A stretch of DNA of 64,000 nt from Aspidapion aeneum (GCA_963576565.1 OY755039.1:30518602-30582601); one strand, 5' to 3'; positions 12,010 through 23,644 are shown, counted from the stretch's first letter. The notes: generated from the sequence alone by a model not told the origin. Program-made: numbers and translations.

Positions 12010-12830
12010 GTTTAAAATGATAGTTTTGCAAGGAATATCACAACACAACAATTTTATTACATACCAAGCGGAGTTGCCTGCAAAATAACGTTCCAGTTTT
12101 TTAGAGCTACTGCGAGATATATTTAATAACACCCTGTATAAACCTGAACCCTCATCTGTTGCTTTACAAAGAGTGTCCTTACTCATCTGACTTCTCTCTA
12201 ACGAGAGCCCCTTTCTGACGACGCTATTTTTTCTTTTATTTTAATTAAAAAACGCGGCAATAACTATGTTCATGTTCTAAATGGAATGCACGTGCAAAGT
12301 TGCGCCCTCTGAAACTCAAAACGTGCACGGAGCAATGAAATTGAAGGGAAGGCACGGAGCGAGGAAATTGAATACAAAAATTACATCGTCGCAAACAGGC
12401 ATTAGCACTTACTTTATGCATTAGCTATCTAAAAAGCATAAACTAACCTTATTCATGTGCTAAAAGTATACAGCATGGGCGTACCAAACTTTTTGGTTGC
12501 CTGAGGCAAAGGCAGAAACAGCTGCTCCTCATTTCAAAACAAATATCTCGGGCAATCGTGTTTTTCTTCACGCTAAGAACTATAAGTCGTTTTATGCACT
12601 TTAGAGATTGAAAGTGTACTTTTAATCCCCCTTTTGAGGTACTAAAAGATATATTTCGGAGATTAAAAGCAACCGCAAAAATACAGTAAGTATACAGCAC
12701 ACGAAACGAGGAGACCTACATTCTCGCCTGGGATTAAATATGCCGTCTTTAGGTTTTCAAAGTAGTATTCTTGTCCGACATCATAGAATTATTATTGTAA
12801 TAAAAATAAAATAAAAAACACCCAACTGCT
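12010..12830. other. Intergenic, nothing recognised
   Basis: No supported exon, RNA gene or complete element seen. 'ACACCCTGTATA' near 12,130 looks like a decayed end of a TACAGGGTGT-type MITE. Confidence 0.3.
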
Positions 12831-12836
12831 AAATTT

Positions 12837-13006
12837 ACTTGGAACTACTAGTCGCAGTTGAGTACAAAATTGAAAGGTATAATACCTATAATGTACATGC
12901 TTCAACTTTTAGTTTTGATGCCCAAAGCGCACTTACGAAATTATACAGTTTTGTATTTTCATGAATCAGGTAATTTTATAGCCAACTGCGACTAGTAGTT
13001 ACAAGT
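12837..13006. mobile_element. 170-bp MITE with 24-bp inverted repeats
   Basis: Ends ACTTGGAACTACTAGTCGCA and the reverse complement of the right end, ACTTGTAACTACTAGTCGCA, both continuing GTTG: one mismatch in 24. The target duplication is unclear, so no superfamily is assigned. Confidence 0.8.
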
Positions 13007-13174
13007 AGATGGTAGCAGTGGTGTGTTTTTTTTATTTAACATTTTTTTTATTTCCAACTATTAGGTTTAATTCTTATTCAGCCTTATAAAAAGCACTATA
13101 CATTTACAATTCATTTAGCTTTACCCAAAAAGTCCGTGTAGATTTTCTACGGACGCGAACAGTGTTACCTTCCA

Positions 13175-13500
13175 TTGAGTGGTGGAGGAGAGAGAGAGGA
13201 GGGAACTAGTAAAATGGTGTCGAAAAAAAATCTTAAAGCGTGTGCCGAAAGAATTTTCGAAATTTCTCTAAATTTGTGAAAGGTATAGCTACAACTATTA
13301 CGAATGAGGAAGGAGGGGTGAAGAGAGGGAGGGGGAAACTAGTAAAATGATGTTGGAAAACAGTCTTCAAGCGTGTGCGGAAAGAACTTTTGAAATCGCT
13401 TTATATTTGTAAAAGTTATATAGCTGTAACTATTACTAATAAGAATGGTGGGTAGGAGAGGCGGGGGTGGGGGGGGGGGGGGTGTTTCTAGTAAAATGGT
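13175..13500 (+). repeat. Tandem repeat, ~133-150-bp unit, 2+ copies
   Basis: The anchor 'ACTAGTAAAATG' recurs at 13,205, 13,338 and (as TCTAGTAAAATGG) 13,488, with 'AAGCGTGTGC(C/G)GAAAGAA' and 'ATAGCT(A/G)(C/T)AACTATTAC' in each full unit. Each copy starts with a purine-rich tract that has become a run of about 14 G in the last one. Confidence 0.85.
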
Positions 13501-14254
13501 GTTGAACAAAAAATTCAAATACATTTTGGAAAAAATCGCGTTGTGGAAATGATTTTGCAGACACGACGAAAATAATATGGCGCCGCAGCTGAAAATTTGA
13601 GAAAAATTAAATATTTTTTAAGCAAATTGGCGCTACGGTAGAAAATTTTTGGTCAAAAGAAAAAAAAGGGCAAGCGAAAATTTCAGAAAAAGAAAATATT
13701 AAAAAAGGCATATTTTCAGGAAAAAAATGGTCAATTTGCCCCTAGACCCCCTGTGATATGACCCTAATAAGTAGAATATCAATTAAATTTTGGGTAGGGG
13801 ACAATTCGTCGGGGGCCGATTTGCCGCGAGAAGTTTTCTTTAATTTTTATTTTAATCTAGTTAAACTTATTTTTTCTTAAAAAATAGCTTCCCTGTCCTG
13901 TTGTTGGGAGATCAAAATCTGTCTTAAACCTAACCGTGGTCAATTGATCGCAAACATATCCTATCCGGTGTCTGCACATTTTGCAAAAAAAATGTATTCA
14001 CAAAAAAAATGCTTTTTCGAAAAGAAATGCCGTTTATTTTCAGTTTTTCAAAAAACTAAAAAAAAATTATTTTTGAAAATAATATCTACTAGTTTTTCCA
14101 AAAACTAATTTGCAAAAAATACAATTTTTTTTAGATAATACTTTTTTGAAAAGCAGTTTTCCCAAAAACTATAATCTATAAAAAAAAAATTTTTCAAGTT
14201 TTGACTCGACCTTTTTTTTTACATACCTCAATTTTTTGCACCACATACCTTAAC

Positions 14255-14401
14255 CAGTGGCGCACTCAGGAATATGTCTTTGAGGGGGGGGGGGCGAGAC
14301 CTCATCTCATATTTTGTGTTATTTTATCTTTTTATTTATGAAATATGTGGAAAATATCTACAAAAATCTTAGGCTTAGGGTTCGGTTCGGTTGCGCCCAT
14401 G
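14255..14401. mobile_element. hAT-like MITE fragment
   Basis: Starts CAGTGGCGCACTCAGGAATA followed by a run of G, and is homologous through 'ATATGTGGAAAATAT' and 'AATCTTAGG' to 11,844-12,004. The right end has decayed into GGTTCGGTT repeats and no clean target duplication is visible. Confidence 0.55.
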
Positions 14402-14409
14402 CCGAACCG

Positions 14410-15180
14410 AACCAAACCGAACTTTTTAATTGCAGATTATTTTATTTTGTAGAGAACAGCTAAATTTTGAAAATATAAAAATTTGGTTGCCCTATAAAGG
14501 TGGTTGCCTGAGGCTGCCTCGTTGCCTCACCCTTTCGAATGGGGTACCACAGGCAAGTGGGGTCAACACCTCTGAAAAACAAAAGTTGTACCTATGTAAG
14601 TAGGCCTCTTTCCGGGGGTCCGACCAAAAATGTTTTGCCCGTGGATGATGATTGAAATTCGATGTTTTTGGGGGGTTTCGGGATTTCTAGGGGAAACAGA
14701 AAAAACCGAGCTCGACTTGGGAGGCTCCAGTTTCTAGAAAAACTGTAATTAGCAAACCGTTTTTCCTCTCTGCAAGAGGGGGCCTATAACTTTTTTAATT
14801 ATGAAAATTTAGTTTTGGTGTATAAATTACTTTTTTATACTTAGATTTTTTAATAAGGAATCCAACTGTCAAAATAACTTTCACTTGATGTCAGTTTTAG
14901 TTTTTGAGATAAAAAACAAAGTTGGTATTTTTCTCATAAAATGACCCTGTTTTTATTTGAGTTTTGCAATCAGCATAAAATTTCCTTTAAAATGACCTAT
15001 CATACTCATTATTTATTTTTTTTAGTGTTTTTATATTTTTATTTTTTAATTAAGTCCTTACTTTTAATTATTTTTTTTATTTGATCATTTTGAAAAGTTT
15101 AAAACTCTGAAAAAAAATAAAAAGCAACAAATAATATAAAACAATTTTTCAAAGGATATAAAGAAATAAAAGGGTCATTC
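14410..15180. other. Intergenic, nothing recognised
   Basis: Low-complexity AT-rich sequence with no coherent ORF or terminal repeats. Confidence 0.3.
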
Positions 15181-15184
15181 CATA

Positions 15185-15625
15185 GGAAAATAACCAATTT
15201 TTGTAAATCAAAATCTAAAAGAGCAGACTGATCAAAGTGTATACGTAAATATCTTTACAACTGTCTAAAATTTTTGAAAATCTTTTGATTAGTTTTTGAG
15301 ATATTTTCCTTCAAATTTTGAAATTTAACATAGACCGATAATATAAAAATTTAATGAGAAAAATATAAAATTCTGATTCAATTTTTATTTAATCAGTCCA
15401 TGTTAAACTTGAAAATTTCAAAGCAAATATATCTCAAATACTAATTCATAGATTTTTGAAATTTTTACACAGTTGTAAAGACGTTTACTAGACATTCAAA
15501 ACAAGGTATATCACTTCCCTATCCACTTTCCCTATACAAAATATAGGGGTAAAGTTTACCCCTTGATGAGAGTTCGTGCTAAAAAAAATTCAAGATATCC
15601 AAAATGTCAAACAAAATCGACTTAT
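15185..15625. mobile_element. Copy of the CACGGTGTTTCACGAA palindromic MITE family (truncated)
   Basis: Shares the internal order of the full copies at 26,644 and 50,351: 'TTAGTTTTTGAGATATTT', 'TTTAACATAGAC', a centre with 'TTTTTATTTAATCAGTCCATG', then the inverted counterpart and 'TATAGGGGTAAAGTTTACCCC'. The terminal 'GTGTTTCACGAA' ends are missing. Confidence 0.75.
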
Positions 15626-15868
15626 TTTGGCGTTGTTCAAATTTTCAAATAGTTTTTGGAGATAATCCAGGTGGAACCTTTTTAATGTTACACCCTAAGG
15701 AGATACATACAGGCAGATACATACAAGGAGATAAAGAATGAGGAATAGTAAAAACTAATAAAGTAATATGCTTTCTCCCTTGTCAATAGTCCACAGAGTA
15801 CACCGGTCTATTTTCTGAATGAGAGAGGAAAAAGTTGGCCGTATCGGCAAAATGAAACTATTTACAAA

Positions 15869-16134
15869 CAATGGCGGATTCAGGGGGGGGGGGCAGAGGG
15901 GCGAGCCCCCCTCCTAGACATATAGCTTATTTTTTAGTTTAGCAGCATCACTTATTTAATGTTATTTGTAACAAATTTAACTTAATTTTTAAAAAAGTTT
16001 CGCCTGTGGTGCCAAAAATCTTCTTTGGCCACTAAATTTTACACATCAGATTTATCTAAAACCGCTTATAAAAAATATTTTGATGTTTGCTGCCACTTTG
16101 GCCCCTCGCCCCAGAAATCCTGGATCCGCCACTG
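15869..16134. mobile_element. hAT MITE, 266 bp, with near-perfect 8-bp target duplication
   Basis: The left end CAATGGCGGATTCAGG and the right end (reverse complement CAGTGGCGGATCCAGG) are inverted repeats. Flanks TTTACAAA (15,861-15,868) and TTTAGAAA (16,135-16,142) match at seven of eight bases. Just inside each end is a G/C-tract ('GGGGCGAGCCCCCC' left, 'GGCCCCTCGCCCC' right). Confidence 0.85.
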
Positions 16135-16227
16135 TTTAGAAAAATTCAACCATCGATATCATGTATTTCTTGACACAATTCAGCGTTCTATAAAATCGTT
16201 TGTTTGGTGGCATTGGCATGCGACCTC

Positions 16228-17266
16228 CAGGGGCGGATCTAGGGGGGGGGGGGTATTATAATAAATATGAAACTGTTTTGCATGGTAACCAGAAGGTGTA
16301 TAGTTTGTTTTTTTTATAATGGCGGTTCGTCATTGACATTTTTACATTTAACAATAATGTAAATACATATGTCATGACGTAACCGCCAAAATAAAAAAGA
16401 AAACAAACCATATACTGTGTGTAAAAATTAAAAAAGATTTGGGGGGGGAGCGAGGGGTCATCGGCACCCTAAAATTTTGTACAGCGTCCAACAGGACTTG
16501 GGTCCTGACGTGTACTGTTGGGTCCTGTTGAGTACTGTTGGGTACTGTCGTGTACTGTCGAGTACTGTTGGGTACTGTCGTGTATTGTCGAGTACTGTTG
16601 GGTCCTGTCGGTGTACTGTTGGGTACTGTCGTGTACTGTTGGGTCCTGTTGAGTACTGTCGTCGTGCCTTGGGGGAGTCCGACAAGGACAAAGCGCGCCC
16701 TCAAAACACATGCGAGCAAAAAAAAAAAAAAAAGCTCATCATCTTTGGGGAACCGCGCCGCGCTCACAAATGTTGCGCCAAAAAAAAAAAAGTCATCATT
16801 TTTGGGGAACCGCACCGCGCTCACAAATCTTGCGACCAAAAAAAAAAAAAAAGGTCATCCTGTCCTTTCGCATCTACGCTACTGTTTCGGGTTAGACGGT
16901 TGTGTCGAGTACTGTCGTGTACTGTTGGCTTCTATCGTACTGTTACGTCCTGTCGTGTACTGTTGGGTCCTGTCGTGTACTGTTGGGTACTGTCGTCTAC
17001 TGTTGGGTACTGTTGGGTCCTGTCGTGTACTGTCGGGTACTGTTGGGTCCTGTCGAGTACTGTTGGATACTGTCGTGTACTGTTGGGTCCTGTCGTGGTA
17101 CTGTCGAGTACTGTTGGGTACTGTCGTGTACTGTCGAGTACTGTTGGATCCTGTCGTGGTACTGTCGGGTCCTGTTGTGAAATTTGTACAGTACTGTTGA
17201 AAGCTGATGACCCCTCGGGGGGGGAGTGGAATTTCCCCTTTTTGCTCTGCCGTAGATCCGCGCCTG
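16228..17266. mobile_element. hAT-like non-autonomous element carrying a minisatellite
   Basis: Ends CAGGGGCGGATCTA and (reverse complement of right end) CAGGCGCGGATCTA. A second inner inverted pair, 'GGGGTCATCGGC' (about 16,456) and 'GCTGATGACCCC' (about 17,203), lies inside. The 8-bp flanks (GCGACCTC, GACATTTC) do not match convincingly, so the outer boundary is inferred from the terminal repeats only. Confidence 0.6.
16490..17195 (+). repeat. 10-bp minisatellite (GGTACTGTCG/TGTACTGTTG) in two blocks around a poly-A-rich triplication
   Basis: Two blocks (about 16,490-16,665 and 16,900-17,190) consist of a decamer cycling among TGTACTGTTG, GGTACTGTCG, GGTCCTGTTG and AGTACTGTCG. Between them (16,715-16,865) a ~60-bp unit occurs about three times: an A-run, 'TCATC(A)TTTTGGGGAACCGC' and 'GCGCTCACAAATCTTGCG'. 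The decamer lacks stops in several frames on both strands, so long ORFs here (up to 281 codons) are artefacts. Confidence 0.92.
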
Positions 17267-17299
17267 GACATTTCTGCACGAATACAATTAATGCGAAGA

Positions 17300-17690
17300 C
17301 TAGATACATCCAGCTGCGGTAGGTATAGGATTTGGCAAACTTGGGTTGTGATTTACCATACCACATTTTGTGGAAGTCTGAAGTTTTGGTTCGGTTTGCG
17401 CTCCGAACATCAGATTTCCACGCAGTGCCGTATCTGGACCAAAATTTTGGGGGGGGTTAGGGCAGTGGAATTTGAAAAATTGTGGGTTTATTGAATATGA
17501 AAAAAAGGTTAAACTTAAAAAACACATTCTTATTTAATTTTCGGGGGGGGGGGGGGTTGAACCCCCAAAACCCCCCCCCCCTGAGATACGGCCCTATTTC
17601 CACGGCATCGGCATGTCGGAATCACGAACAAAGTTTGCCACATCGCATATCCTTGGATTCTGGCTTAATACATACCCAAGGTGGAAAATA
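17300..17690 (+). repeat. Dispersed repeat, related to 20,225-20,395, split by a hAT MITE
   Basis: 'GATTTGGCAAACTT..GTT', 'CATACCA', 'TTTGTGG(A)AATCTGAA' and 'GGATTCTGGC(C/T)TAATA' occur in the same order here and at 20,225-20,395. The 17,423-17,596 MITE interrupts this copy. Confidence 0.6.
17423..17596. mobile_element. hAT MITE, 174 bp, perfect 8-bp target duplication
   Basis: Ends CAGTGCCGTATCTGG and (reverse complement of right end) TAGGGCCGTATCTCAG, flanked by TTTCCACG on both sides (17,415-17,422 and 17,597-17,604). It contains G8 and G14 runs and a C13 run. A fragment with the same end ('TTTTGGTCCAGATACGGCCC') is inverted at about 18,500-18,523. Confidence 0.93.
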
Positions 17691-17976
17691 ATCACAAATT
17701 TGGTAAGGTTCGGTTCGGTATGACATACACCCCATTTATTTTTAACATTTAAGAATAAAAAATCAAAAACTTTTTTTTTGTCAAAAATATATTTATTTAT
17801 TCTTAAATTCAAAGCATACAAATTGTTGTTTAGGGTAAACTTTTAATAAATTTTAAAATCAAGAATCCTAAAAACCTGTTTATCAACCGAATTACAGGAG
17901 TGTCCAATTTGACGCGTGTGTCCGGACTATAGAAGTTGTACTGTAGGTAGTTTTCAGCGGAACAACTGTATTTTTG

Positions 17977-18525
17977 GTAGCGGTGCTATAGGGGGGGTGC
18001 GGCCCTTCCCCCCAAAGCCTAAGATTTTTTAACTAATGTTCACATTATTCATGAATAAAAAGATATCAAAAATTAAATCATGGGGTACGTCGGTCTCGGG
18101 CCCTCAAGACATATTCCTGGATGCGCCACTGAGCGGGCATATTTTTCGATATTTCAAAAATATCATATTTTATCGGGTAACGCACCCAGAAAATGTTTCG
18201 CGGACAAAGCCTATCAGGGGGTGGGGGAGGGGAGTCGGTTTAGGGGGGACTCATAATCAAACTGTCTCGCACTTCCCCCCAAAAAAAACTGTATCGCCCC
18301 CCAAAACTTTTTTCTAAATACGCCACTGTAGGTAGCTTTATTCTTTGGTCCTTGGTCTTCATGTTGTTTGACTGGGGAACGTCCTTAAATTACGTAACAC
18401 AAAAATTCATGATTTTTGACCCCCCCGCCATCCCTCCCTCAATGTAGTTCTTTTTTAAACCCGCAATTTTTCAAATTCCACTGGCCTAACCCCCCCTAAA
18501 ATTTTGGTCCAGATACGGCCCTGCT
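17977..18525. repeat. Cluster of decayed hAT-type MITE ends with G/C tracts
   Basis: Inverted hAT-like ends are seen at about 18,131 (ending CCTGGATGCGCCACTG), 18,328 (ending AAATACGCCACTG) and 18,523 (ending CCAGATACGGCCCTG). Complete partners and target duplications were not found. Confidence 0.55.
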
Positions 18526-18529
18526 CCCT

Positions 18530-18965
18530 CGTAACGCATTTTCACGAAAAGACACATTAAAAAATATTGAGTGTAACGCAAGGCCCAAGCCCCCCTCCCC
18601 ACCCTTGAGAAAAAACATTTTTCAACAATGAAATTTAATAAGAAGGTAACAAAAAAGTTGTTTTCGCTTATTCCCTTACTGTGATTCCCTTTTTTGTTCG
18701 ATCCTTCTGGTATTGATTTTGAAAACAAAGCAAATACCTAGGCCATCTTATTCTTTCGTGGATAGTTCTGGAAGGTATTTTTTTCAAATTGTTTTTACCG
18801 TTTTTATTCATGGAAGTTTACTTTGCTACATTTTTTGCATTACACAGAATTTTATACCCTTTAAAATTTACCTTTTTGCCTTATCCTATGCATAATCTAT
18901 CCTTTTCTTACCTAGGGTAAAAAAATCCGTTATTCAATTTCCCGCCTTGCAAATAGCTTTCCGTC
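18530..18965. other. Intergenic, nothing recognised
   Basis: No supported gene or element in this AT-rich stretch. Confidence 0.3.
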
Positions 18966-18969
18966 CTTG

Positions 18970-19181
18970 TTACAACCACGCAGTTTTTAATTGGTCATTT
19001 GAAGAATCGTAATTTTTAGGCGGCCGCTCGACAGTTGGCTCATTTTTTGCGGCAATTTCAAAATCGACCAATCAGCGCCGAGAGCGGGCACTTGGCGTTC
19101 ATTTGAACGAGTGGCGTGGGGTTGTCGCATATACAGCAAGCTTGTGTCCGTGTAGTGAGTTTCGAAGCAGTGTTTAGATAG
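18970..19181 (+). promoter_or_regulatory. Candidate promoter plus noncoding first exon with splice donor
   Basis: A GC-richer island in AT-rich DNA contains a CCAAT motif (GACCAATCAGCG, about 19,067), a unique-looking segment to about 19,175, and a consensus donor (AG|GTAAGAAAT) near 19,180. The arrangement fits a 5' UTR exon of a + strand gene. The next gene on this strand is Dsp1 (ATG at 25,571), so an alternative Dsp1 leader is one possibility. No coding is seen. Only transcript data could confirm this. Confidence 0.3.
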
Positions 19182-19199
19182 GTAAGAAATTTATTTTAT

Positions 19200-20220
19200 T
19201 TTCATATAATTAGATATTGTCAGTAGCTGATATTTTGGCAAAATTTTATAGCTTTTATCTTCTATTTTTTGACTATAAGCGCCAGCCCAAGTTCTGTTTA
19301 GTTTCCTCGGAAAATACGCATCATAAATCGCCCTATGCTTTCCCATACAAAACGCACAGCAAATGGCTGCCATAAGAAAAGCATTGGGAACCGCTTGGGA
19401 TGTTTATTATTTTTTTTCTCTGATTTTACCAAAGCTAGGCGATTGGTGATTTTTTTACTAGTTTCTAATTTCGGTACCGATTTTTCTGCGAAGTTTCAAG
19501 GCGATATTCCAACGGGAAGTCACAAAAAAAACAAAAAATCGTTTGGCTTTGTTCCACACGGCAAGCCGTGTACAAGCATAGGACTCCATTAGTACAATGT
19601 AATATGAAGGCAAAGCCTATGCAATCCTATGGTGTATAGGGTTTTCGTATGGTATTTCAGTGTAAAAGTTATGATCATTTTATGAAATTTTATTAATTTT
19701 TTCGATATTTTTGGAATATTTAGGACTTTAATATTAGTCGAAAATTTAAACTGATGACGTAAGCACTAGTGACGCCTTTTTAATTTGTTTTTCGAAATCT
19801 TGTTTCACAGCATTTCGGATTTGCCGCCAAATTTTCACACATGTTCTTATGATAGAAAATATTTGTTTTATTAGGTTATCCCGGTATTATCCCTTCAAGA
19901 GGTTTTTAGGAGTGTTCTTTTTGTTTTAGAATATTGGCATATGACCTAATTAGGTAAATACAAATTACAAAATTGAGTTTTTTTTTAAGTTTTAAAAAAA
20001 TTTTTATGAAATAAAAATTAATTCTACCTACATGTTTTCAAACCAAAAAATAAAATAGTTAAGACATTCAAATTTTTCATTCGAATTATTCAAAACTTTG
20101 TTCAAAATAGGAGTATTTTTTCCAAAAAGTTATAAAATATTCTAACATCAAAATAGTACCTAATATTGATGCACCTATTTTTTTTAAATTTTGAAGTTTT
20201 TTTTAAAGAAGTTTAAAAAA
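19200..20220. other. Intergenic or intronic, nothing recognised
   Basis: No ORF of plausible coding character and no clear terminal repeats. Confidence 0.3.
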
Positions 20221-20224
20221 AAAT

Positions 20225-20395
20225 TTGGGTGTGATTTGGCAAACTTTGTTCATGATTTGTCATACCAAATATTGTGGGAATCTGAAATTTGGTTCAGTTT
20301 GTGTATGAAACTTCAGATTCATATAACATAGGGTATGGCAAGCACAACAATGGTATGGACAGTTGGATTCTGGCCTAATAACTAGTATAAATTGT
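20225..20395 (+). repeat. Dispersed repeat related to 17,300-17,690
   Basis: Shares 'GATTTGGCAAACTTTGTT', 'CATACCAAATATTGTGGGAA' and 'TTGGATTCTGGCCTAATA' with the 17.3-17.7 kb copy, and contains 'CTTCAGATTCATATAA' where that copy carries its MITE. Confidence 0.6.
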
Positions 20396-20499
20396 TTTTT
20401 TTATTATGGCATTTAACATAATGTAAATATGTCATAATTCAAAATGTGCTTATCAATTATTAATTGATATATTGATAACAAATATTTCAAACACACATA

Positions 20500-21065
20500 T
20501 ACAGAGTGTATTTTTTAAAAGATAACAGAGGCTTTTTTTGTATTTGTCATACATTTTTGAATTTTTCATAACAAGGGGTAAGCTTTACCTCTACCTATAT
20601 CTTGAATGATTTTACAACTGTAAAAATTTTAAAAATCTTGCTATGTATCAATTCATTGTGGAGATGTTTGTGATGTGTCCAAATTTTATGTGGACTTATA
20701 AAATAAAAATTTAATAAAAAAATATAAATAAAACAAGAGTTACTGCAAAATATTTCTTTAATAAAAAGTAAATCAACATGTTTCAGGATTTTTAAATTTT
20801 TTTCTGACAAATGTCCATAAAAAATGTTTTCTTATCACTCCACAGAAACTTTGGAGGCAAATACCTTAAAAACAAAGAGATAGATTTTCAATGGTTGTAA
20901 AGAAATTTACGAGACCTTCAAAGCAAGATATCACTTATCCCACTTTCCTTATTTATAATATACAGGCAAAGTTTACACATCTAAGGCTACAGAAAGTTCA
21001 AAAAGTATCCCCCTTGCAAACAAAATTGACATGTTTACTTAAGGGTTTTTCAAAAACATATAATA
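20500..21065. mobile_element. Decayed copy of the CACGGTGTTTCACGAA palindromic MITE family
   Basis: Begins 'TACAGAGTGTATTTTTTAAA'. Inside are 'TTTACAACTGTAAAAATTT', 'AATTTTATGTGGAC' opposite each other and 'CAAAGTTTACACATC', corresponding to the arms of full copies but strongly diverged. Confidence 0.55.
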
Positions 21066-21069
21066 AACC

Positions 21070-21785
21070 AAAAAGAGCAACTTACTTTTTGTAAAAAAAA
21101 ACCTTATATTTACTTAACATACTCCTTTTTTTAAATTATAAAAATGAAAATGTAATAAATCATTTTAACAAGCTTTTTTATGACAGTGCCCAGATATTTA
21201 AGACCCTACTGAATACCTGCTTAAAAATAATTTTCCAGCCCATTCGCCTATCCAGATAAATAATATCAGAGGTGTTGCCTAAGATTCTTATTCATTTTAT
21301 TTAATTCAAAAATTTGATCAAACATAAAAACATATAAGTACAGTTAGTTTTTACCGTTTGAACACCAGACTCTATTAAAATAAAAAATAAATTAAAAATT
21401 AAATTTTAATGTTAAATTTGAGCCTGGGCGGAATTGTAATATTGTCTTGATTTCAGTCTGTTTGGCTAACGGAAAAGCTTTGAAACAAAACCACAAATTT
21501 TAACAAAAAATTTATAAAAAATGAGGAGGTTCATTAAAATTGGTCAACCCTAAAGACACACTAAGGTTGGAAAAAAAATCAATTTCCCCTGTATCACTCA
21601 CTCTATGAGCATTTTGATCACCGTTTTTGAAAAACAACGACAATTTGAGATCGTCGCGTCGGACGCACATATCCCCACTTCTAGCTTACTTTATAAAGGG
21701 TGTTATTGAATAATATATTTAAGGAGGTTGTGTCCATTTTGAGAAAAAATATTCATATGAATGTATTGTCCTAAATATCTTAACT
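21070..21785. other. Intergenic or intronic, nothing recognised
   Basis: AT-rich, no supported exon or complete element. Confidence 0.3.
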
Positions 21786-21790
21786 TTTGA

Positions 21791-21953
21791 CAAGCGCAGA
21801 TCTGGGTCAAAATCTAGGGGTAATAATCGATGAAAAAATTTGTATTATAATTTTTTTTTCTAGGGGGGGGGGTAATTCTCTTATTTTCCCTTCAATTATG
21901 AGCAAACAGTGCAGGGGGGTTATTACCACGTTACCCCCTCAAATCCGCGCTTG
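21791..21953. mobile_element. hAT-like MITE, 163 bp, near-perfect target duplication
   Basis: Ends CAAGCGCAGATCTGGG and (reverse complement of right end) CAAGCGCGGATTTGAG. Flanks ACTTTTGA (21,783-21,790) and AGTTTTGA (21,954-21,961) agree at seven of eight positions. Contains a G9 run. Confidence 0.8.
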
Positions 21954-21964
21954 AGTTTTGAGTT

Positions 21965-23640
21965 ACCGGCGCTATTAAATATTTGACAAATTTCTAAAAT
22001 TAGTGTTATGCTGAGTTTAGGTATATTTACAGCTTCCAAATTAAGGACCTGTCCTTAAATTGTGTAACGCTCTTGGGGGGGGGGAGGGCGGTTTTTTAAT
22101 GTCTTTTTTCTTGAAAAATTTTTGTGTTATGTAATTTAAGAACGTACCCTAAATAAAATTTGGAAAATAACAGAATATACCTACAGAAAAAATTAAGTTA
22201 TGCAATAAGGATTGTATGTATCTTGAAGACACTAATAGCAGACTTGGCCTTGCGCACATCGGGTTTCCAATAAAATAAAACATTTGCGAAAGCTTGGTGT
22301 GTTTAAAAGGAAATAGAGCTTTCCTTTCCATAAGTTGAACCTGTTCATTTATTAGCTTTATTTTAGTTGCTATATATAACCATTTAATGTTTGATTACCT
22401 ACAAAAAAAATCAATTTAAGTTGTAGGTACAAGTTTTGAACATGCGTTGCGTCGGGTTGTATGTTGCTTTAGGATTATAATATAAAATATAATTCGTTCA
22501 GAGCTTTAGGTCGTAAGACTTAGCCCAGTATTACCATTTACAAATTATTAAGTTATGTTTAAAATCAGCGCGTTTCGAGCAATTTATGGTCTAACTCTAC
22601 AAATTTGACGGATTATTCGCTGAGCCCTCAGAAATTTGGTAGCCAAATTTTTATTATTGTAAACTGTTTGGTAAACCTATTATGTAGTCCAAGTTGCTCT
22701 AAGCACACAATCTTTAACATTGATTTTTTTTTAATTCAGTAAATGAATAAATATAATGATAAAATGTCAAACATTAGTGAACAATCATACCATAGCAGTT
22801 TAAAAGTTTGACACTTTATTCTATTACAATAAAGTACCTCTAAATTAATAAATAGGAGCCAGTAGATATGTTGATATTTTCCTTTTTTTTTTTAAACAAT
22901 TGGATACTTTTGTAAAATAGTATATTGGGGTCATTTTATATCAAATCAACCATGCAAGCTCCTGGGTTAATCATTTTCGATGGTATTGGAAAATTAAAAA
23001 ATTCCAACTTTAAGATTTTTTTGAACAGTAGTTTTTAACTTTAATGAAAGTTCAGTTATTAATCAGTATATGAAAAATTTGTGTTTGTATATACATTTTT
23101 TCTTACTGAACCCATTAGTTTTGCATGGTACAAAATTTTGTAATTTTAACAATAAATCAAGGAAAAAGATATAGTATTTTTTAAGAAATTAAACAAAAAG
23201 CATTTTTTTAAAAATAGGTATTATTTTTTTTATAATGTGATAGGATATAGCGTCATTCCAAGAAGCCATAACTCATATTTCTAGTGTAAGCAGTTTTCGA
23301 TATTTTATTTCAGTGTCAGAGCAATTTTCAAAATTACCTAATTATAAACAAACTGCAGGTCAAAAGTATTTTTTTTTATACCTAGGAGTAAAAGTAATTA
23401 AAGAGCCTTTCACTTAAAGTTACCACTCCGTTTGCGATCAAAATATTCAGCTGTCGCAGGCTATAAAGGAATTTTGTAAAAACATGGCAAAGTTCTTTAA
23501 AAATCTTTGAGTAATCGTATTTATTATGCCTATATGTACGTAGGGACTTTTAATTTTTGATTAACTAATTTTCCATTTGAGGCCAACTCTCCCTTTCAAC
23601 CCGATTTATTTATCGTTCCAATATTCATATACCCGCATCT
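21965..23640. other. Intergenic or intronic, nothing recognised
   Basis: AT-rich sequence without supported coding. One G11 tract near 22,075 follows 'CCTTAAATTGTGTAACGCTC', a likely MITE fragment. Confidence 0.3.
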
Positions 23641-23644
23641 AAAA

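Noticed and set aside
16228..17266. Target-site duplication for the minisatellite-bearing hAT-like element
   Set aside because: GCGACCTC and GACATTTC match at only about four of eight positions, so I did not claim it.
16477..17322. 281-codon + strand ORF and several overlapping ORFs
   Set aside because: Generated by the stop-free decamer minisatellite; open in multiple frames on both strands and lying inside a hAT-like element.
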